DNA of 64,000 bases from Saccharicrinis sp963677655 (lineage in GTDB: Bacteria; Bacteroidota; Bacteroidia; Bacteroidales; Marinilabiliaceae). The stretch lies in the NCBI GenBank assembly GCA_963677655.1, contig OY782088.1; one strand, given 5' to 3'. Positions within the stretch are counted from its first letter, which is position 1. The number at the start of each line of letters is the position of its first letter. The notes beneath the pieces were generated by a model. It ran no database searches. It was not told the origin of the DNA and saw only the letters and a list, made by a program, of their open reading frames with translations. This document shows, piece by piece, positions 54,628-63,940 of this stretch. The position numbers and the translations under genes are program-made.

Positions 54628-54692
54628 GTTTATGTATAAAAATGCTTTATGTTTTCAATCAAATATGATTGTAAGACTTATAATAATTGAGC

Positions 54693-54721
54693 TTTGTCAA
54701 TAAACGTATAAACTTGACAAA
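54693..54721. repeat. 8-bp inverted repeat in a convergent gap
   Basis: TTTGTCAA and TTGACAAA are separated by 13 bases. It lies in the 393-base gap 54574-54966 between two convergent genes. Apart from this and the two terminators, nothing recognisable is seen; no ORF with coding character. Confidence 0.35.
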
Positions 54722-54907
54722 TTGATTTCTAGTTATAGGTCATATTAATAAACCAGTGCAGTGATTATAATTAATGAAAATGTCAAATCGTAAACATTTA
54801 TTAAATCAATAAATAACACTTCAATAGCTAATGTTAATTATGAATTAATCTCTGAAAATTGATCTATAATAAATCAGAAGTTGAAGGTATGTAGAAATCT
54901 TTTCAGA

Positions 54908-54942
54908 TAAAAAAAGACTGTCCCTTTTGTAGAAACAGTCTC
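54908..54942 (-). terminator. Terminator after psd
   Basis: AGACTGT / ACAGTCT stem; on the minus strand it is followed by seven T. It closes the rsfS-ftsH-cdsA-psd region. Confidence 0.85.
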
Positions 54943-54966
54943 ATTAATCTTTAGAATGTGGTTATA

Positions 54967-55620
54967 TTATATATAAGCTACAGTTGTCTGAGTTCCGGTT
55001 ACTTTATCTCCTATTTTAACCTTAATGTCGGAGTCAAGAGGTAAATAAAGATCGAGTCTGGATCCAAATTTAATAAATCCCATTTGCTCTCCTTGTTCTA
55101 TGTTGTTTCCTTCTTTTGCGTAACATACAATCCTTCGGGCCATAGCACCTGCAACTTGTCTCACTAATATCTCTTTTCCTTCATCTGTTTTAATTACTAC
55201 AGAAGTTCTTTCGTTTTCTGTTGAAGATTTTGGCAAGTATGCACCCATGAATCTACCGCTGTGATGTTTTGAGTATAAAATCTTTCCTCCAACAGGATAC
55301 CAGTTAACATGAACGTTTAATGGTGACATAAAGATGGAAACTTGTTTACATTTGGCTTTAAAATATTCAGGTTCCTCAACATCTTCAATTACAACAACCT
55401 CTCCGTCAGCAGGTGTAATAACTGCATTTTTTATTTGCTTGCATACTCGTTCTGGACTCCTGAAAAAGTTTACAATTAATAAAAATAGTATTACTGCAAT
55501 TCCATAGCAAGTATTCTTAATAATACTGTTATCTATTGCATAATAACTTACTGCAATAATAGCAGTTGCAATAATAAAGGCAACTAATATAGTTTTATAG
55601 CCTTCTTTGTGAATGGTCAT
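54967..55620 (-). CDS. psd: Phosphatidylserine decarboxylase proenzyme
   Basis: Converts phosphatidylserine to phosphatidylethanolamine using a pyruvoyl group made by self-cleavage. This is the short family form with 217 residues. Two N-terminal membrane helices are followed by VITPADGEVVVIEDV, MSPLNVHVNWYPVGG and the cleavage site Gly-Ser in GFIKFGSRLDLYLP. It is 5 bases downstream of cdsA, and the pair forms a phospholipid-synthesis unit. Confidence 0.94.
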   Translation of the reverse strand: MTIHKEGYKTILVAFIIATAIIAVSYYAIDNSIIKNTCYGIAVILFLLIVNFFRSPERVCKQIKNAVITPADGEVVVIEDVEEPEYFKAKCKQVSIFMSPLNVHVNWYPVGGKILYSKHHSGRFMGAYLPKSSTENERTSVVIKTDEGKEILVRQVAGAMARRIVCYAKEGNNIEQGEQMGFIKFGSRLDLYLPLDSDIKVKIGDKVTGTQTTVAYI

Positions 55621-55625
55621 AATTC

Positions 55626-56438
55626 TTATCTTACAAATAATTCAATATAAAATACTGCCATTGGAATGGCAAAAAGCACTGCATCAAATCTATCTAATAT
55701 TCCTCCATGTCCAGGAAGGATTGTTCCTGAATCTTTTACTCCAATGCTTCTTTTAAACATAGATTCCGTTAAATCTCCTAGTACAGACATTACTGATATT
55801 ATGCCTCCAAAAATAACCCATTGAAGGGCATTCATTTCATTCCAGAATAAAGAAATAACATATGATGCTACAAGAGTTAAAACAAAACCTCCAATTGTTC
55901 CTTCCCAGGTTTTTTTAGGACTAATTCTTTCAAAGAACTTATGTTTACCCATAGTTATACCGGATAAATAAGCTCCTGTATCATTAATCCATACCAAAAT
56001 AAATATCGCTAACGGTAGATGGAAGTTGTATTCTCCATTATCAAATGCCAGAATATTAATTAAAGCAAATGGTAAAGCAACGTATATGGCTGTTAATAAG
56101 CTTAATGAAATGTTGATTAAAGGAGTTTTATTATGCTTAAAAAGTTCTTTGATAAATATATAGGCAACAATAGGAATAATTGTTAAATATATGCTTGAGT
56201 TTAATATCTCTGATTGAACAAGAAATACGGAAGTAAAAATAAATATACCTAAAAACGCAGTAGAAAATAAGTCAATCTGTGTTTCTGATTTAGAAAAGAG
56301 ACGCTGCATTTCATGAATACCGGCAACAACAATAAGTAGAAAGATCGTAGCAAAAGATAAATGATGGTAATAAATACCACCAGCTAATACTATTACAAAA
56401 AGGATTCCGGTTAATGTGCGTTGCCAAAAATTATTCAT
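55626..56438 (-). CDS. cdsA: Phosphatidate cytidylyltransferase (CDP-diglyceride synthase)
   Basis: Makes CDP-diacylglycerol from phosphatidic acid and CTP, the precursor of all phospholipids here. The 270-residue membrane protein has about eight helices and the signature SPKKTWEGTIGGF, with the C-terminal GVKDSGTILPGHGGILDRFD (metal-binding aspartates). It has its own promoter with both elements and is followed directly by psd. Confidence 0.96.
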   Translation of the reverse strand: MNNFWQRTLTGILFVIVLAGGIYYHHLSFATIFLLIVVAGIHEMQRLFSKSETQIDLFSTAFLGIFIFTSVFLVQSEILNSSIYLTIIPIVAYIFIKELFKHNKTPLINISLSLLTAIYVALPFALINILAFDNGEYNFHLPLAIFILVWINDTGAYLSGITMGKHKFFERISPKKTWEGTIGGFVLTLVASYVISLFWNEMNALQWVIFGGIISVMSVLGDLTESMFKRSIGVKDSGTILPGHGGILDRFDAVLFAIPMAVFYIELFVR

Positions 56439-56459
56439 TTGCTTCTATTAATTCGGGTG

Positions 56460-56488
56460 CAAAATTAAGTAGTTTACTGTATTTTCAA
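56460..56488 (-). promoter_or_regulatory. cdsA promoter
   Basis: On the minus strand TTG (56488-56486), an 18-base spacer and TAATTTTG (56467-56460): both Bacteroidota elements exact. The leader before cdsA would be only about 16-20 bases. Confidence 0.7.
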
Positions 56489-56621
56489 TCATTTTTATAA
56501 TTAAAAATACATATTTCTTGTGGTTTATTTTTTAATTAAAATATGTATTGGTAATTATTAGATAAATAATAGAATATATTCGAAGTTATTTAATAACGTG
56601 TAAAGAGCAGAGGTTTAGAAA

Positions 56622-56654
56622 TAAAAAAGAGGAATAGCTACTAACTATTCCTCT
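56622..56654 (-). terminator. Terminator after ftsH
   Basis: AGAGGAATAG / CTATTCCTCT perfect stem with a 7-base loop; a T-run follows on the minus strand. It separates ftsH from cdsA transcription. Confidence 0.9.
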
Positions 56655-56677
56655 GTAAATATTTATTAATATTTCTA

Positions 56678-58735
56678 TTATTTATTTTCTTCTTCAGTAG
56701 AATTGTCTTCAGGAGTTATAATATCCCCACTCTTAATTTCAGCTTCTTTATTCTTTAAGTTTCCATTAGTTTCTTCTAATTGAACCACATGTTTGCTAAC
56801 TTTTCTTTCGCCAAAAATCTTTTCTAAATCTTCGCTAAATATTACTTCTCTTTCAAGAAGCAAGTTTGCTAAAGCTGCATGTTTTTCTCTGTTTTCAAGA
56901 AGAATTGTTCTTGCTCTTTTATATTGTTCTTCAATGATTTTAGAGACTTCTTCATCAATTAATTTGGCTCTTTCTTCGCTATAAGGTTTAGTAAAACCAT
57001 ATTCGTTTTGGCCGCTTGAATCAAAGTAGCTTATGTTACCCATCTTTCCACTCATACCATAATATGTAACCATGGCGTAAGCTTGCTTTGTTACTTTTTC
57101 TAAATCGTTAAGAGCTCCTGTTGAAATTTTACCAAATTCTATTTCTTCTGCTGCCCTACCTGCTAAAGTAGAACACATTTCATCAAGAATTTGCTCTGTT
57201 GTTGTTAATTGTCTTTCTTCAGGTAAATACCATGCTGCTCCAAGTGCTTTACCTCTAGGTACAATTGTTACTTTTACTAAGGGATGAGCATATTCTAAAA
57301 GCCAACTCGTAGCTGCATGTCCAGCTTCATGGTAAGCAATTGCTTTTTTCTCATCTGTTGAAATTATTTTGTTTTTCTTTTCTAAACCACCAACTATTCT
57401 GTCAACAGCATTTAAGAAATCTTCTTTTTCAACAATTTTTTTATCGTTTCTGGCAGCTATTAATGCTGCTTCGTTACATACATTTGCAATGTCCGCACCT
57501 GAAAATCCAGGTGTTTGTTTAGCTAAGAAATCAGATTTTACATCATCACTTAATTTTAGAGGACGTAAATGTACCTCAAAAATTTGTTTACGTTCTTTGA
57601 TGTCTGGTAATTCAACGTGAATCTGACGATCAAATCTACCTGCTCTCATTAAAGCTCTATCCAGAATGTCTGCACGGTTGGTTGCTGCCAGGATAATTAC
57701 ACCCGAATTTGTTCCAAAACCATCCATTTCAGTTAACAACTGGTTTAAGGTATTTTCTCTTTCGTCATTGGCTCCCATGCTAGGGCTTTTACCTCTGGCT
57801 CTACCAATAGCATCAATTTCGTCAATAAAAACGATACAAGGTGCTTTTTCCTTTGCTTTCTTAAATAAATCTCGAACCCTTGATGCTCCAACACCCACAA
57901 ACATCTCTACAAAATCAGAACCTGACATGCTAAAAAATGGCACATTAGCTTCTCCTGCAACAGCTTTCGCAAGTAAAGTTTTTCCTGTTCCCGGAGGTCC
58001 TACAAGTAAAGCTCCTTTAGGGATTTTACCTCCTAAGTTTGTATATTTTTCAGGTTTCTTTAAGAATTCTACAATCTCCTCTAGTTCCTGTTTCGCTTCA
58101 GCAAGACCAGCTACATCAAGGAAATTAACGTTTATATTTGATTCTTTATCAAATATTTTGGCTTTAGATTTACCAACATTGAAAATGTTGCCTGCTCCAC
58201 CGCCTCCAGCTTGGCCGCCCATTCTTCTGAATACCAATATCCAGATAATAAGGACTAGTATTAAAGGCCAAAGGAATCCTATAATTTCTGTTAAGTAGTT
58301 TGATCTTTGTTCAAAAGTATTAGGAATAGAAATACCTTTTTCCTGTTCTACACTTTTTAAATCATCATAAAATTTTTCAACTGAAGGTATCTCAACTTTA
58401 AAGTGAGGGCCTCTTTCTACAACGGCTTGATAACTGTCTCCAAATTCAGTCTCATATTTTTTTATGGCATCTTTATTAAGCGTAACCTCAACCAGATCCA
58501 TGTTTTTGATGACAGTGATTAATTCAACATCACCTGATGGTAAGATTTTTTGAGTAAACTTACTATATGGAATGGTTTTAACTGCTTCATTTTGATTCAT
58601 TAAAAAGAATGCCAAAAAAAGCAATAGTAGAATTCCATAAATCCAATAACCATTAAACTTTGGTATTTTGGGTGTATTGTTATTATTCCCACCTAGGTTA
58701 GTAGGTTCTTTTTTTTGATTGTTATTTTCGCTCAT
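56678..58735 (-). CDS. ftsH: ATP-dependent zinc metalloprotease FtsH
   Basis: Membrane-anchored AAA+ protease that degrades damaged membrane proteins and regulators. The 685 residues have two membrane helices flanking a periplasmic domain (about 25-170). The AAA module shows GPPGTGKTLLAKAVAGE, IVFIDEIDAIGRARG, the second region of homology AATNRADILDRALMRAGRFDRQ (given as ATNRADILD and RAGRFDRQ) and the zinc site HEAGHAA. An acidic Asn/Lys/Glu-rich tail ends the protein. rsfS lies just upstream and may be co-transcribed. Confidence 0.97.
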   Translation of the reverse strand: MSENNNQKKEPTNLGGNNNNTPKIPKFNGYWIYGILLLLFLAFFLMNQNEAVKTIPYSKFTQKILPSGDVELITVIKNMDLVEVTLNKDAIKKYETEFGDSYQAVVERGPHFKVEIPSVEKFYDDLKSVEQEKGISIPNTFEQRSNYLTEIIGFLWPLILVLIIWILVFRRMGGQAGGGGAGNIFNVGKSKAKIFDKESNINVNFLDVAGLAEAKQELEEIVEFLKKPEKYTNLGGKIPKGALLVGPPGTGKTLLAKAVAGEANVPFFSMSGSDFVEMFVGVGASRVRDLFKKAKEKAPCIVFIDEIDAIGRARGKSPSMGANDERENTLNQLLTEMDGFGTNSGVIILAATNRADILDRALMRAGRFDRQIHVELPDIKERKQIFEVHLRPLKLSDDVKSDFLAKQTPGFSGADIANVCNEAALIAARNDKKIVEKEDFLNAVDRIVGGLEKKNKIISTDEKKAIAYHEAGHAATSWLLEYAHPLVKVTIVPRGKALGAAWYLPEERQLTTTEQILDEMCSTLAGRAAEEIEFGKISTGALNDLEKVTKQAYAMVTYYGMSGKMGNISYFDSSGQNEYGFTKPYSEERAKLIDEEVSKIIEEQYKRARTILLENREKHAALANLLLEREVIFSEDLEKIFGERKVSKHVVQLEETNGNLKNKEAEIKSGDIITPEDNSTEEENK

Positions 58736-58758
58736 TTGTTAAATGAAATTTGTTAGAA

Positions 58759-59133
58759 CTAGAAAAGGTTCTCAATATCAGTACGTTTTGCGTCAGCCCA
58801 TAAGCCTTCAAGGTTATAAAAGCTTCTTATTGGCTTTTGAAAAATGTGTACAACAACATCAACATAATCCACTAATATCCACTCAGCATTTTCTCTTCCC
58901 TCGATATGAAATGGTTTATCATTGATTTTTTCTCGTACATAGTCTTCAACTGAATTTCCAATTGCATCAACGTGCGTATTACTGTCCCCATCACAAATAA
59001 TAAAAAATTGACAAATACTACTGTCAATTTCTCTCATATCTAAAATTGCAATATTTGTGCCTTTTTTTTCCTGAATACCCTCAACAATCGTATCAACTAA
59101 TTGTTCAGCTGAAGTATTTTCTTGATCTATCAT
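58759..59133 (-). CDS. rsfS: Ribosomal silencing factor RsfS
   Basis: Binds uL14 on the large subunit and blocks subunit joining in starvation. The 124 residues show the family core: IAILDMREIDSSICQFFIICDGDSNTHVDAI (in parts LDMREIDSS and FIICDGDSNTHVDAI), ENAEWILVDYVDVVVHIF and YNLEGLWADA. It lies 23 bases upstream of ftsH on the same strand, the order common in Bacteroidota. Confidence 0.95.
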   Translation of the reverse strand: MIDQENTSAEQLVDTIVEGIQEKKGTNIAILDMREIDSSICQFFIICDGDSNTHVDAIGNSVEDYVREKINDKPFHIEGRENAEWILVDYVDVVVHIFQKPIRSFYNLEGLWADAKRTDIENLF

Positions 59134-59198
59134 TAATATTAATTCGTTTTATAAATTTAATTGGTTTTTTTATTTTCTGCTAAAATACTAGAAAAACA

Positions 59199-59206
59199 CA
59201 AAGATA
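59199..59206 (-). promoter_or_regulatory. rsfS-ftsH promoter -7 element
   Basis: On the minus strand TATCTTTG, exact TAnnTTTG, about 66 bases before the rsfS ATG. Confidence 0.5.
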
Positions 59207-59247
59207 CTACTTTTTTACTTTTACATTTACTCACTACTTTTACGCAA

Positions 59248-59255
59248 TAATTTTG
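59248..59255 (+). promoter_or_regulatory. birA promoter -7 element
   Basis: TAATTTTG followed by C, exact TAnnTTTG, 45 bases before the birA ATG; divergent from the rsfS promoter. Confidence 0.5.
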
Positions 59256-59300
59256 CCTAATAAGTTTTTAGTGCCAATTTGTCTTATTTAATTTAAAGTT

Positions 59301-60047
59301 ATGACAAAGAATATCAATTTTAAATTTTTCAGGTATCTAGAATTACCTTCAACAAATGAAGAAATGAAATCTTTAATTTCAAAGGATCTTTCTGAATTTA
59401 GTGTTGTTATAACTAAACATCAATATGCAGGTAAGGGACAAAAAGGAAATTCCTGGGAAAGTGAGAAAGGGAAAAATTTAACTTTTAGTTTATTCCTTAA
59501 ACCAGTTTTTGTATTAGCATCTAATCAATTTATAATTTCTAAGATCGTTTGTTTAGGAATTCTTGATTTTTTAAGGAAATATTCAAAAGACTTTTTGATA
59601 AAATGGCCAAATGATATTTATTATAAAGATTTAAAAATTGGTGGGATTTTAATAGAAAATTCTCTATATACAAATGTTATTGGCAGTTCTATTATAGGTA
59701 TAGGATTGAATATTAATCAAGAAAAATTTATAAGCGATGCCCAAAATCCTGTGTCTCTTTTTAATATTGTAAATCAAGAATTTGACTTAAAAAGTACATT
59801 GGACGAAATTTTAGAAAATATTTATACCTATTATGATCAGATAAAGGATGAAAGCAGCTTTTTTGAGATTGATAAAAAATATTTAAATAATTTATATCGA
59901 AATGAAGGGTGGTATGATTATAAAGATGAGAAGGGGATATTTAAAGCCCGTATTTCAGGTATATCAGAATACGGGCAATTAGTATTGTGTAAAGAGAATG
60001 GTCAGGAGCAGACATACTCTTTTAAAGAAGTTGAGTTCTTGCTTTAA
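59301..60047 (+). CDS. birA: Biotin--[acetyl-CoA-carboxylase] ligase
   Basis: Activates biotin with ATP and attaches it to the biotin carboxyl carrier protein. The 248 residues form the class I (catalytic-only) enzyme: no N-terminal helix-turn-helix repressor domain. Motifs are LPSTNEEM, KHQYAGKGQKGNSWES at the biotinyl-AMP loop, IKWPNDIYY and KIGGILIEN with the catalytic lysine. Its stop codon interlocks with that of the convergent SRPBCC gene (TTAA). Confidence 0.95.
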   Translation: MTKNINFKFFRYLELPSTNEEMKSLISKDLSEFSVVITKHQYAGKGQKGNSWESEKGKNLTFSLFLKPVFVLASNQFIISKIVCLGILDFLRKYSKDFLIKWPNDIYYKDLKIGGILIENSLYTNVIGSSIIGIGLNINQEKFISDAQNPVSLFNIVNQEFDLKSTLDEILENIYTYYDQIKDESSFFEIDKKYLNNLYRNEGWYDYKDEKGIFKARISGISEYGQLVLCKENGQEQTYSFKEVEFLL

Positions 60048-60457
60048 TTATTTGAATAATGGTAATTTGCAATTGCATCACCAAGCATATTTAAAAACTT
60101 TTTAACATGCTTACTAACCATCATCTTCATCATAGGATTTAAATCCGCTTTAATTGTTAATTTAATTCTAGTGTCGTTTTCTGCCACTTGTTTTAATTGG
60201 ACCCATAGAAAAAAATTGAAAGGAACTTTTCCGTCTGTAGAATATTTAACAGTTTTAAAAGGTTCCTTGTCGATAATCTTTAAACCTGCATCACCTATAC
60301 CTTCAACCTTAAATCTACAAGTGTCTTCAGTACTTTGCCAATCTGTAATTTTATCCTGAGGGATTAAACTTTGAAAATTATTGAAATTTGAGATGAAAGA
60401 AAAAATTGTCTCATCCTTGTGTAAAGCTTTCTTTATGTCACTTTCAAATTTTGTCAT
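60044..60457 (-). CDS. SRPBCC (START-like) family protein
   Basis: A 137-residue soluble protein with the SRPBCC pattern: an N-terminal strand, a helix with ETIFSFISNFNNFQSLIP, then antiparallel strands (CRFKVEGIGDAGLKII, FFLWVQLKQV, TRIKLTIKADLNPM) and a long C-terminal helix. Such proteins bind hydrophobic ligands; ligand unknown. Its stop codon overlaps the birA stop by 3 of 4 bases in a convergent arrangement. Confidence 0.8.
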   Translation of the reverse strand: MTKFESDIKKALHKDETIFSFISNFNNFQSLIPQDKITDWQSTEDTCRFKVEGIGDAGLKIIDKEPFKTVKYSTDGKVPFNFFLWVQLKQVAENDTRIKLTIKADLNPMMKMMVSKHVKKFLNMLGDAIANYHYSNN

Positions 60458-60467
60458 AAGTATACAA

Positions 60468-60504
60468 TAAAAAAGCTCATGAAGATTTATATCTCGATGA
60501 GCTT
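60468..60504 (-). terminator. Terminator after pyrE
   Basis: AAGCTCAT / ATGAGCTT outer stem with an inner AGAT / ATCT helix; a run of T follows on the minus strand. Confidence 0.8.
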
Positions 60505-60529
60505 ATATCAATTAATTTTGTTCTTTTAA

Positions 60530-61162
60530 TTATACTCCCCAGTTAGAAGGGTCTTTTCTCCAGTTGCTTAAAGTTTTAACATCATCAGCAGATACGTAAC
60601 CTGTTTCAACTGCCACTTCAATTAAAGTTTGATAATCACTTAATGTATCAATTTTAACATCCTTTTCAGCAAAATTGTCAACAGCAGTTTGAAAGCCATA
60701 AGTAAAGATAGCTACCATTCCTAATACTTCACAACCAGCAGCCCTTAATGCTTCAACAGCTTTAAGACTACTACCTCCTGTAGAAATTAGATCTTCAACC
60801 ACTACTACTTTTTTTCCTGGCTTGATATCTCCTTCAATAAGATTTTCCATACCATGTCCCTTTGGAGACGATCGCACATATACAAATGGTTTTTTTAATT
60901 CGTCTGCAACAAGAGCCCCTTGAGCAATGGCACCAGTAGCAACACCGGCAATAACTTCTGCCTCCGGGTACAATTCATTAACCAGGGAAACAAAACTAGA
61001 TTTTATATTATCCCTAACTTCAGGAAATGATAAAGTTTTTCTGTTATCACAATAAATTGGCGATTTCCATCCTGAAGCCCATGTAAATGGGTTTGCTGGT
61101 TGCAATTTAATTGCCTTAATTTGCAACAAATGTTTTGCTATAGTTTCTGATACTTTTTCCAT
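60530..61162 (-). CDS. pyrE: Orotate phosphoribosyltransferase
   Basis: Adds phosphoribose from PRPP to orotate in UMP synthesis. The 210 residues contain NPFTWASGWKSPIYCDNR, ATGAIAQGALVADEL and the PRPP motif VVVVEDLISTGGSS. Start is the ATG at 61162 (MEKVSETIAKH). The longer frame runs into the neighbouring gene. That ATG overlaps the start of the divergent Nudix gene, and TACATTTG sits at 61174-61167, so the mRNA may be leaderless. Confidence 0.95.
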   Translation of the reverse strand: MEKVSETIAKHLLQIKAIKLQPANPFTWASGWKSPIYCDNRKTLSFPEVRDNIKSSFVSLVNELYPEAEVIAGVATGAIAQGALVADELKKPFVYVRSSPKGHGMENLIEGDIKPGKKVVVVEDLISTGGSSLKAVEALRAAGCEVLGMVAIFTYGFQTAVDNFAEKDVKIDTLSDYQTLIEVAVETGYVSADDVKTLSNWRKDPSNWGV

Positions 61163-61781
61163 GCGACAAATGTATAAAGTTTTTTTCAACGATAGAATTG
61201 TTTTTTTAACTAACAATATAGAAAGAGATTTAAATAATAGTTTTGGTGCTATTTTTAAATATTCAAATAAAAAAGAATTAAAGGATTTTATAAATCATTT
61301 TGAAAGTAAAAAAGATATTAAAAGTGCTTTTGTTTATCATCATGATTTAGAAGAATTATTAGAATTGTTTTCTGAATGTTTTAAGGTTATTCATGCAGCC
61401 GGTGGTGTTGTTAAAAATAATCAGAATGAAATACTCGTAATTCATCGTTTAGGAGTCTGGGATTTACCAAAGGGTAAAGCTGAAAAAGGAGAATCAATTG
61501 AACAAACTGCATTAAGAGAAGTTGAAGAAGAATGTGGAATTGCTCCATTAAAAATAGTAAAGGCCTTATCACCAACCTATCATACTTACTGGTTAAAGTC
61601 AAAGTTAATACTTAAAAAAACTTTTTGGTACGAAATGCAATTTGAGGGAGATAAAACTCCAATCCCTCAATTGGAAGAAGATATTCAAATAGCAGAATGG
61701 AGAGATTTGAATGACGTTGATACTATTTATCAAAATACATATCCTAGTATTATAGAAGTGTTAAATGAAGTCATTAAATAA
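61161..61781 (+). CDS. Nudix hydrolase
   Basis: A 206-residue protein. About 60 N-terminal residues form a separate domain (MYKVFFNDRIVFLTNN), followed by the Nudix fold with the complete box G-x5-E-x7-RE-x2-EE-x-GI in GKAEKGESIEQTALREVEEECGI (in parts: GKAEKGESIEQ, REVEEECGI). Substrate is a nucleoside diphosphate derivative that cannot be predicted. Start may be 61161 or the ATG at 61170; the first makes the start codons of this gene and pyrE overlap as CATG. Confidence 0.92.
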   Translation: MRQMYKVFFNDRIVFLTNNIERDLNNSFGAIFKYSNKKELKDFINHFESKKDIKSAFVYHHDLEELLELFSECFKVIHAAGGVVKNNQNEILVIHRLGVWDLPKGKAEKGESIEQTALREVEEECGIAPLKIVKALSPTYHTYWLKSKLILKKTFWYEMQFEGDKTPIPQLEEDIQIAEWRDLNDVDTIYQNTYPSIIEVLNEVIK

Positions 61782-61891
61782 CGTGATATATGTTTGTTTG
61801 TATATAATATAGTTTATACCGTAAAATAGAGTGCAATAGGTAGATTTTTTATACTTTTAAGGAGTTTTTGTAAAATAACATAATACTGCTA

Positions 61892-62518
61892 ATGACTTCT
61901 CAAGAATTCGAATTTGAAAATAGAAAGAATTTATTAAGGCAAGAGGCTGTAGGTAAGGAAGTTCAGCGTTTAAGGAAAGTTAATCGGAATCAATATCAAA
62001 AGATAACTAAATTAAGAAAAGCTCTTTATTTTCTAACTTTCTTCTTTATTTCTTTACTATTGGTTTTTTTGTTAAAAGGGATGATTGATTTTTCAGGTTC
62101 ATCAAAAAACGAACAGGTTAAGGCTTTAGAATTAAAATACACTGATTTGCAAAAGGCAAACAACATGCTTGAAGATTCTTTAAGTATATATAAGAGTAAA
62201 TTAAATCAGATTATAGATCACAATATTGAGGTAAGAGATGAAAAAGGATTAAGGTTTAGGGTGCAGATCGGTGCATTTAAAGGACTTAACTTAAATAACT
62301 ATACAGAAAACCTAGTGGCAATTAATCAGGAATCATATGATAGCATCAATCAATATACTATAGGTATTTTTAAAGATTATCAAAAAGCAAAATTGTTTTT
62401 AGAAGACGTAAGGAAATTAGGTTTTAATGATTCTTTTATAATTTCAACCAAAGACGGAAGGAGAATTCCTGTTCAGCAATTGTCTAAAGAAGAATTATTT
62501 CCCAATCTAAATGATTAA
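61892..62518 (+). CDS. SPOR-domain membrane protein
   Basis: A 208-residue protein. A basic cytoplasmic N-terminus is followed by one membrane helix (LYFLTFFFISLLLVFLLKG, about 48-66), a coiled coil (about 75-105) and a C-terminal SPOR-like domain: RFRVQIGAFKGLNL, then TIGIFKDYQKAKLFLEDVRKLGF. SPOR domains bind denuded glycan strands at division sites, so a peptidoglycan role is likely. Family call is by pattern; the RVQIGAF start is characteristic. Confidence 0.85.
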   Translation: MTSQEFEFENRKNLLRQEAVGKEVQRLRKVNRNQYQKITKLRKALYFLTFFFISLLLVFLLKGMIDFSGSSKNEQVKALELKYTDLQKANNMLEDSLSIYKSKLNQIIDHNIEVRDEKGLRFRVQIGAFKGLNLNNYTENLVAINQESYDSINQYTIGIFKDYQKAKLFLEDVRKLGFNDSFIISTKDGRRIPVQQLSKEELFPNLND

Positions 62519-62564
62519 ATTATGCAGTAATAGTCGTTTTGAAGGTGTTTTTCATATTGGAATC

Positions 62565-63671
62565 TTAATCAAGTTTACCTGTAAGTTTTCTAACTAGATT
62601 GTATTTTGAAAAGAATTCTTTAGCTACAACTCTGATAATAGTAAAAATGGGAATTGCCAAAAACATACCTGCCATCCCTGCAATATAACCTGCCATTATA
62701 ATTACCAAAAAAATTTCTAACGGGTGTGCTTTTACACTAGTTGAAAATATCATGGGTTGAAATAAGATATTATCTAGAAGCTGCACAATAATGTAAAGAA
62801 TAATTATTGCTCCAAAGAATATCATTATTGGAGGAGGAGCATCTGTTTGTAAATAGACAACCATAGATACAATAACACCAAATGATGCGCCTATAATTGG
62901 TCCTAAATACGGAATTATATTTATAAATCCTGAAAACAAACCAATTATTAAGGCATGACGAAACTCTAGTCCAATTATCATTAGACCAATTATAATTAAA
63001 ATTGATATTAAAGTAATTTGAATAATAATACCAGTAAAATATCTTCTTAATAGTTTGTTTATTGACCAAAGCATATGATCTACACCTACATAATAATTCT
63101 CAGGAACTACTAATTTTATGCTTTCTAATAACAATGATTCTTCTTTCAGTAAAAAAAATGTAATAAAAGAAATGGAGAACATTGCTATAAACGTATTGCC
63201 AATAAATTCAATAAAAGATGATAGGACTAATTGTATTTTTGACAAGTTAAATATTGAGCCAAAAAACTCATTAATTTGAGCTTTTATCAATGGAAATCCT
63301 GCTTCAGCTATATATGTATCTTTAAAAGGTTGTAAAAGTGTAGCTGTAGTATTGTCTAATTTGTCTAAAACCATGTAGTAGTCTACTTTGGATAAAAATT
63401 GGATTTCTTCAATAATAAAGGGAACAGTATAGCTCAGTATTACTATAATTATCGCCCAGATTAATAATACCGTTGCAAGGGCACTTAATGATTTAGTAAG
63501 TTTTATTTTTTTTGAAAGTTTGCCTCTGAAAAAATCAAAAATGGGACGTGCTACCAATGAAAGTATTGCAGATAAAATAATAAAGAATACAATTGCTCTG
63601 AAATACCAAAGCAAGACAATGCCAATACAAAAAGATAATATACCTATAATATATTTTAAATTGTCTTTCAT
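62565..63671 (-). CDS. AI-2E/PerM (UPF0118) family permease
   Basis: A 368-residue membrane protein with about eight helices. Family features are the early pair of helices (YIIGILSFCIGIVLLWYF, FFIILSAILSLVARPIFD), the LDN-type linker, then GFINIIPYLGPIIGASFG and the C-terminal LEIFLVIIMAGYIAGMAGMFLAIP. The family includes proteins tied to autoinducer-2 export or Na+/H+ exchange, so the substrate is not certain. Monocistronic. Confidence 0.9.
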   Translation of the reverse strand: MKDNLKYIIGILSFCIGIVLLWYFRAIVFFIILSAILSLVARPIFDFFRGKLSKKIKLTKSLSALATVLLIWAIIIVILSYTVPFIIEEIQFLSKVDYYMVLDKLDNTTATLLQPFKDTYIAEAGFPLIKAQINEFFGSIFNLSKIQLVLSSFIEFIGNTFIAMFSISFITFFLLKEESLLLESIKLVVPENYYVGVDHMLWSINKLLRRYFTGIIIQITLISILIIIGLMIIGLEFRHALIIGLFSGFINIIPYLGPIIGASFGVIVSMVVYLQTDAPPPIMIFFGAIIILYIIVQLLDNILFQPMIFSTSVKAHPLEIFLVIIMAGYIAGMAGMFLAIPIFTIIRVVAKEFFSKYNLVRKLTGKLD

Positions 63672-63940
63672 TTTAAAGTGTTGAATATGAAGAGTGTGTG
63701 ATTATTTCTTTTATTCCAGCTGTATTATAAATGTATTAAAATTCATTGTCTATATCAATTATTATTATAATAATTAAATATTAAAAAACCGTTGATTTAA
63801 CATTGGAATAATTATCGTAATGTATCAAATTGTTTAAAAAGTTAATTAATACTAAAAATAGTGTTGATATGTAAAATAATAATTCTATTTTTAGACCCAT
63901 TATAAGCTCATTATTAAATAACCCCGTAAAACCCCTACAA

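Noticed and set aside
57666..58298. 210-residue plus-strand ORF
   Set aside because: It lies entirely inside ftsH on the other strand and is a shadow of its AAA region.
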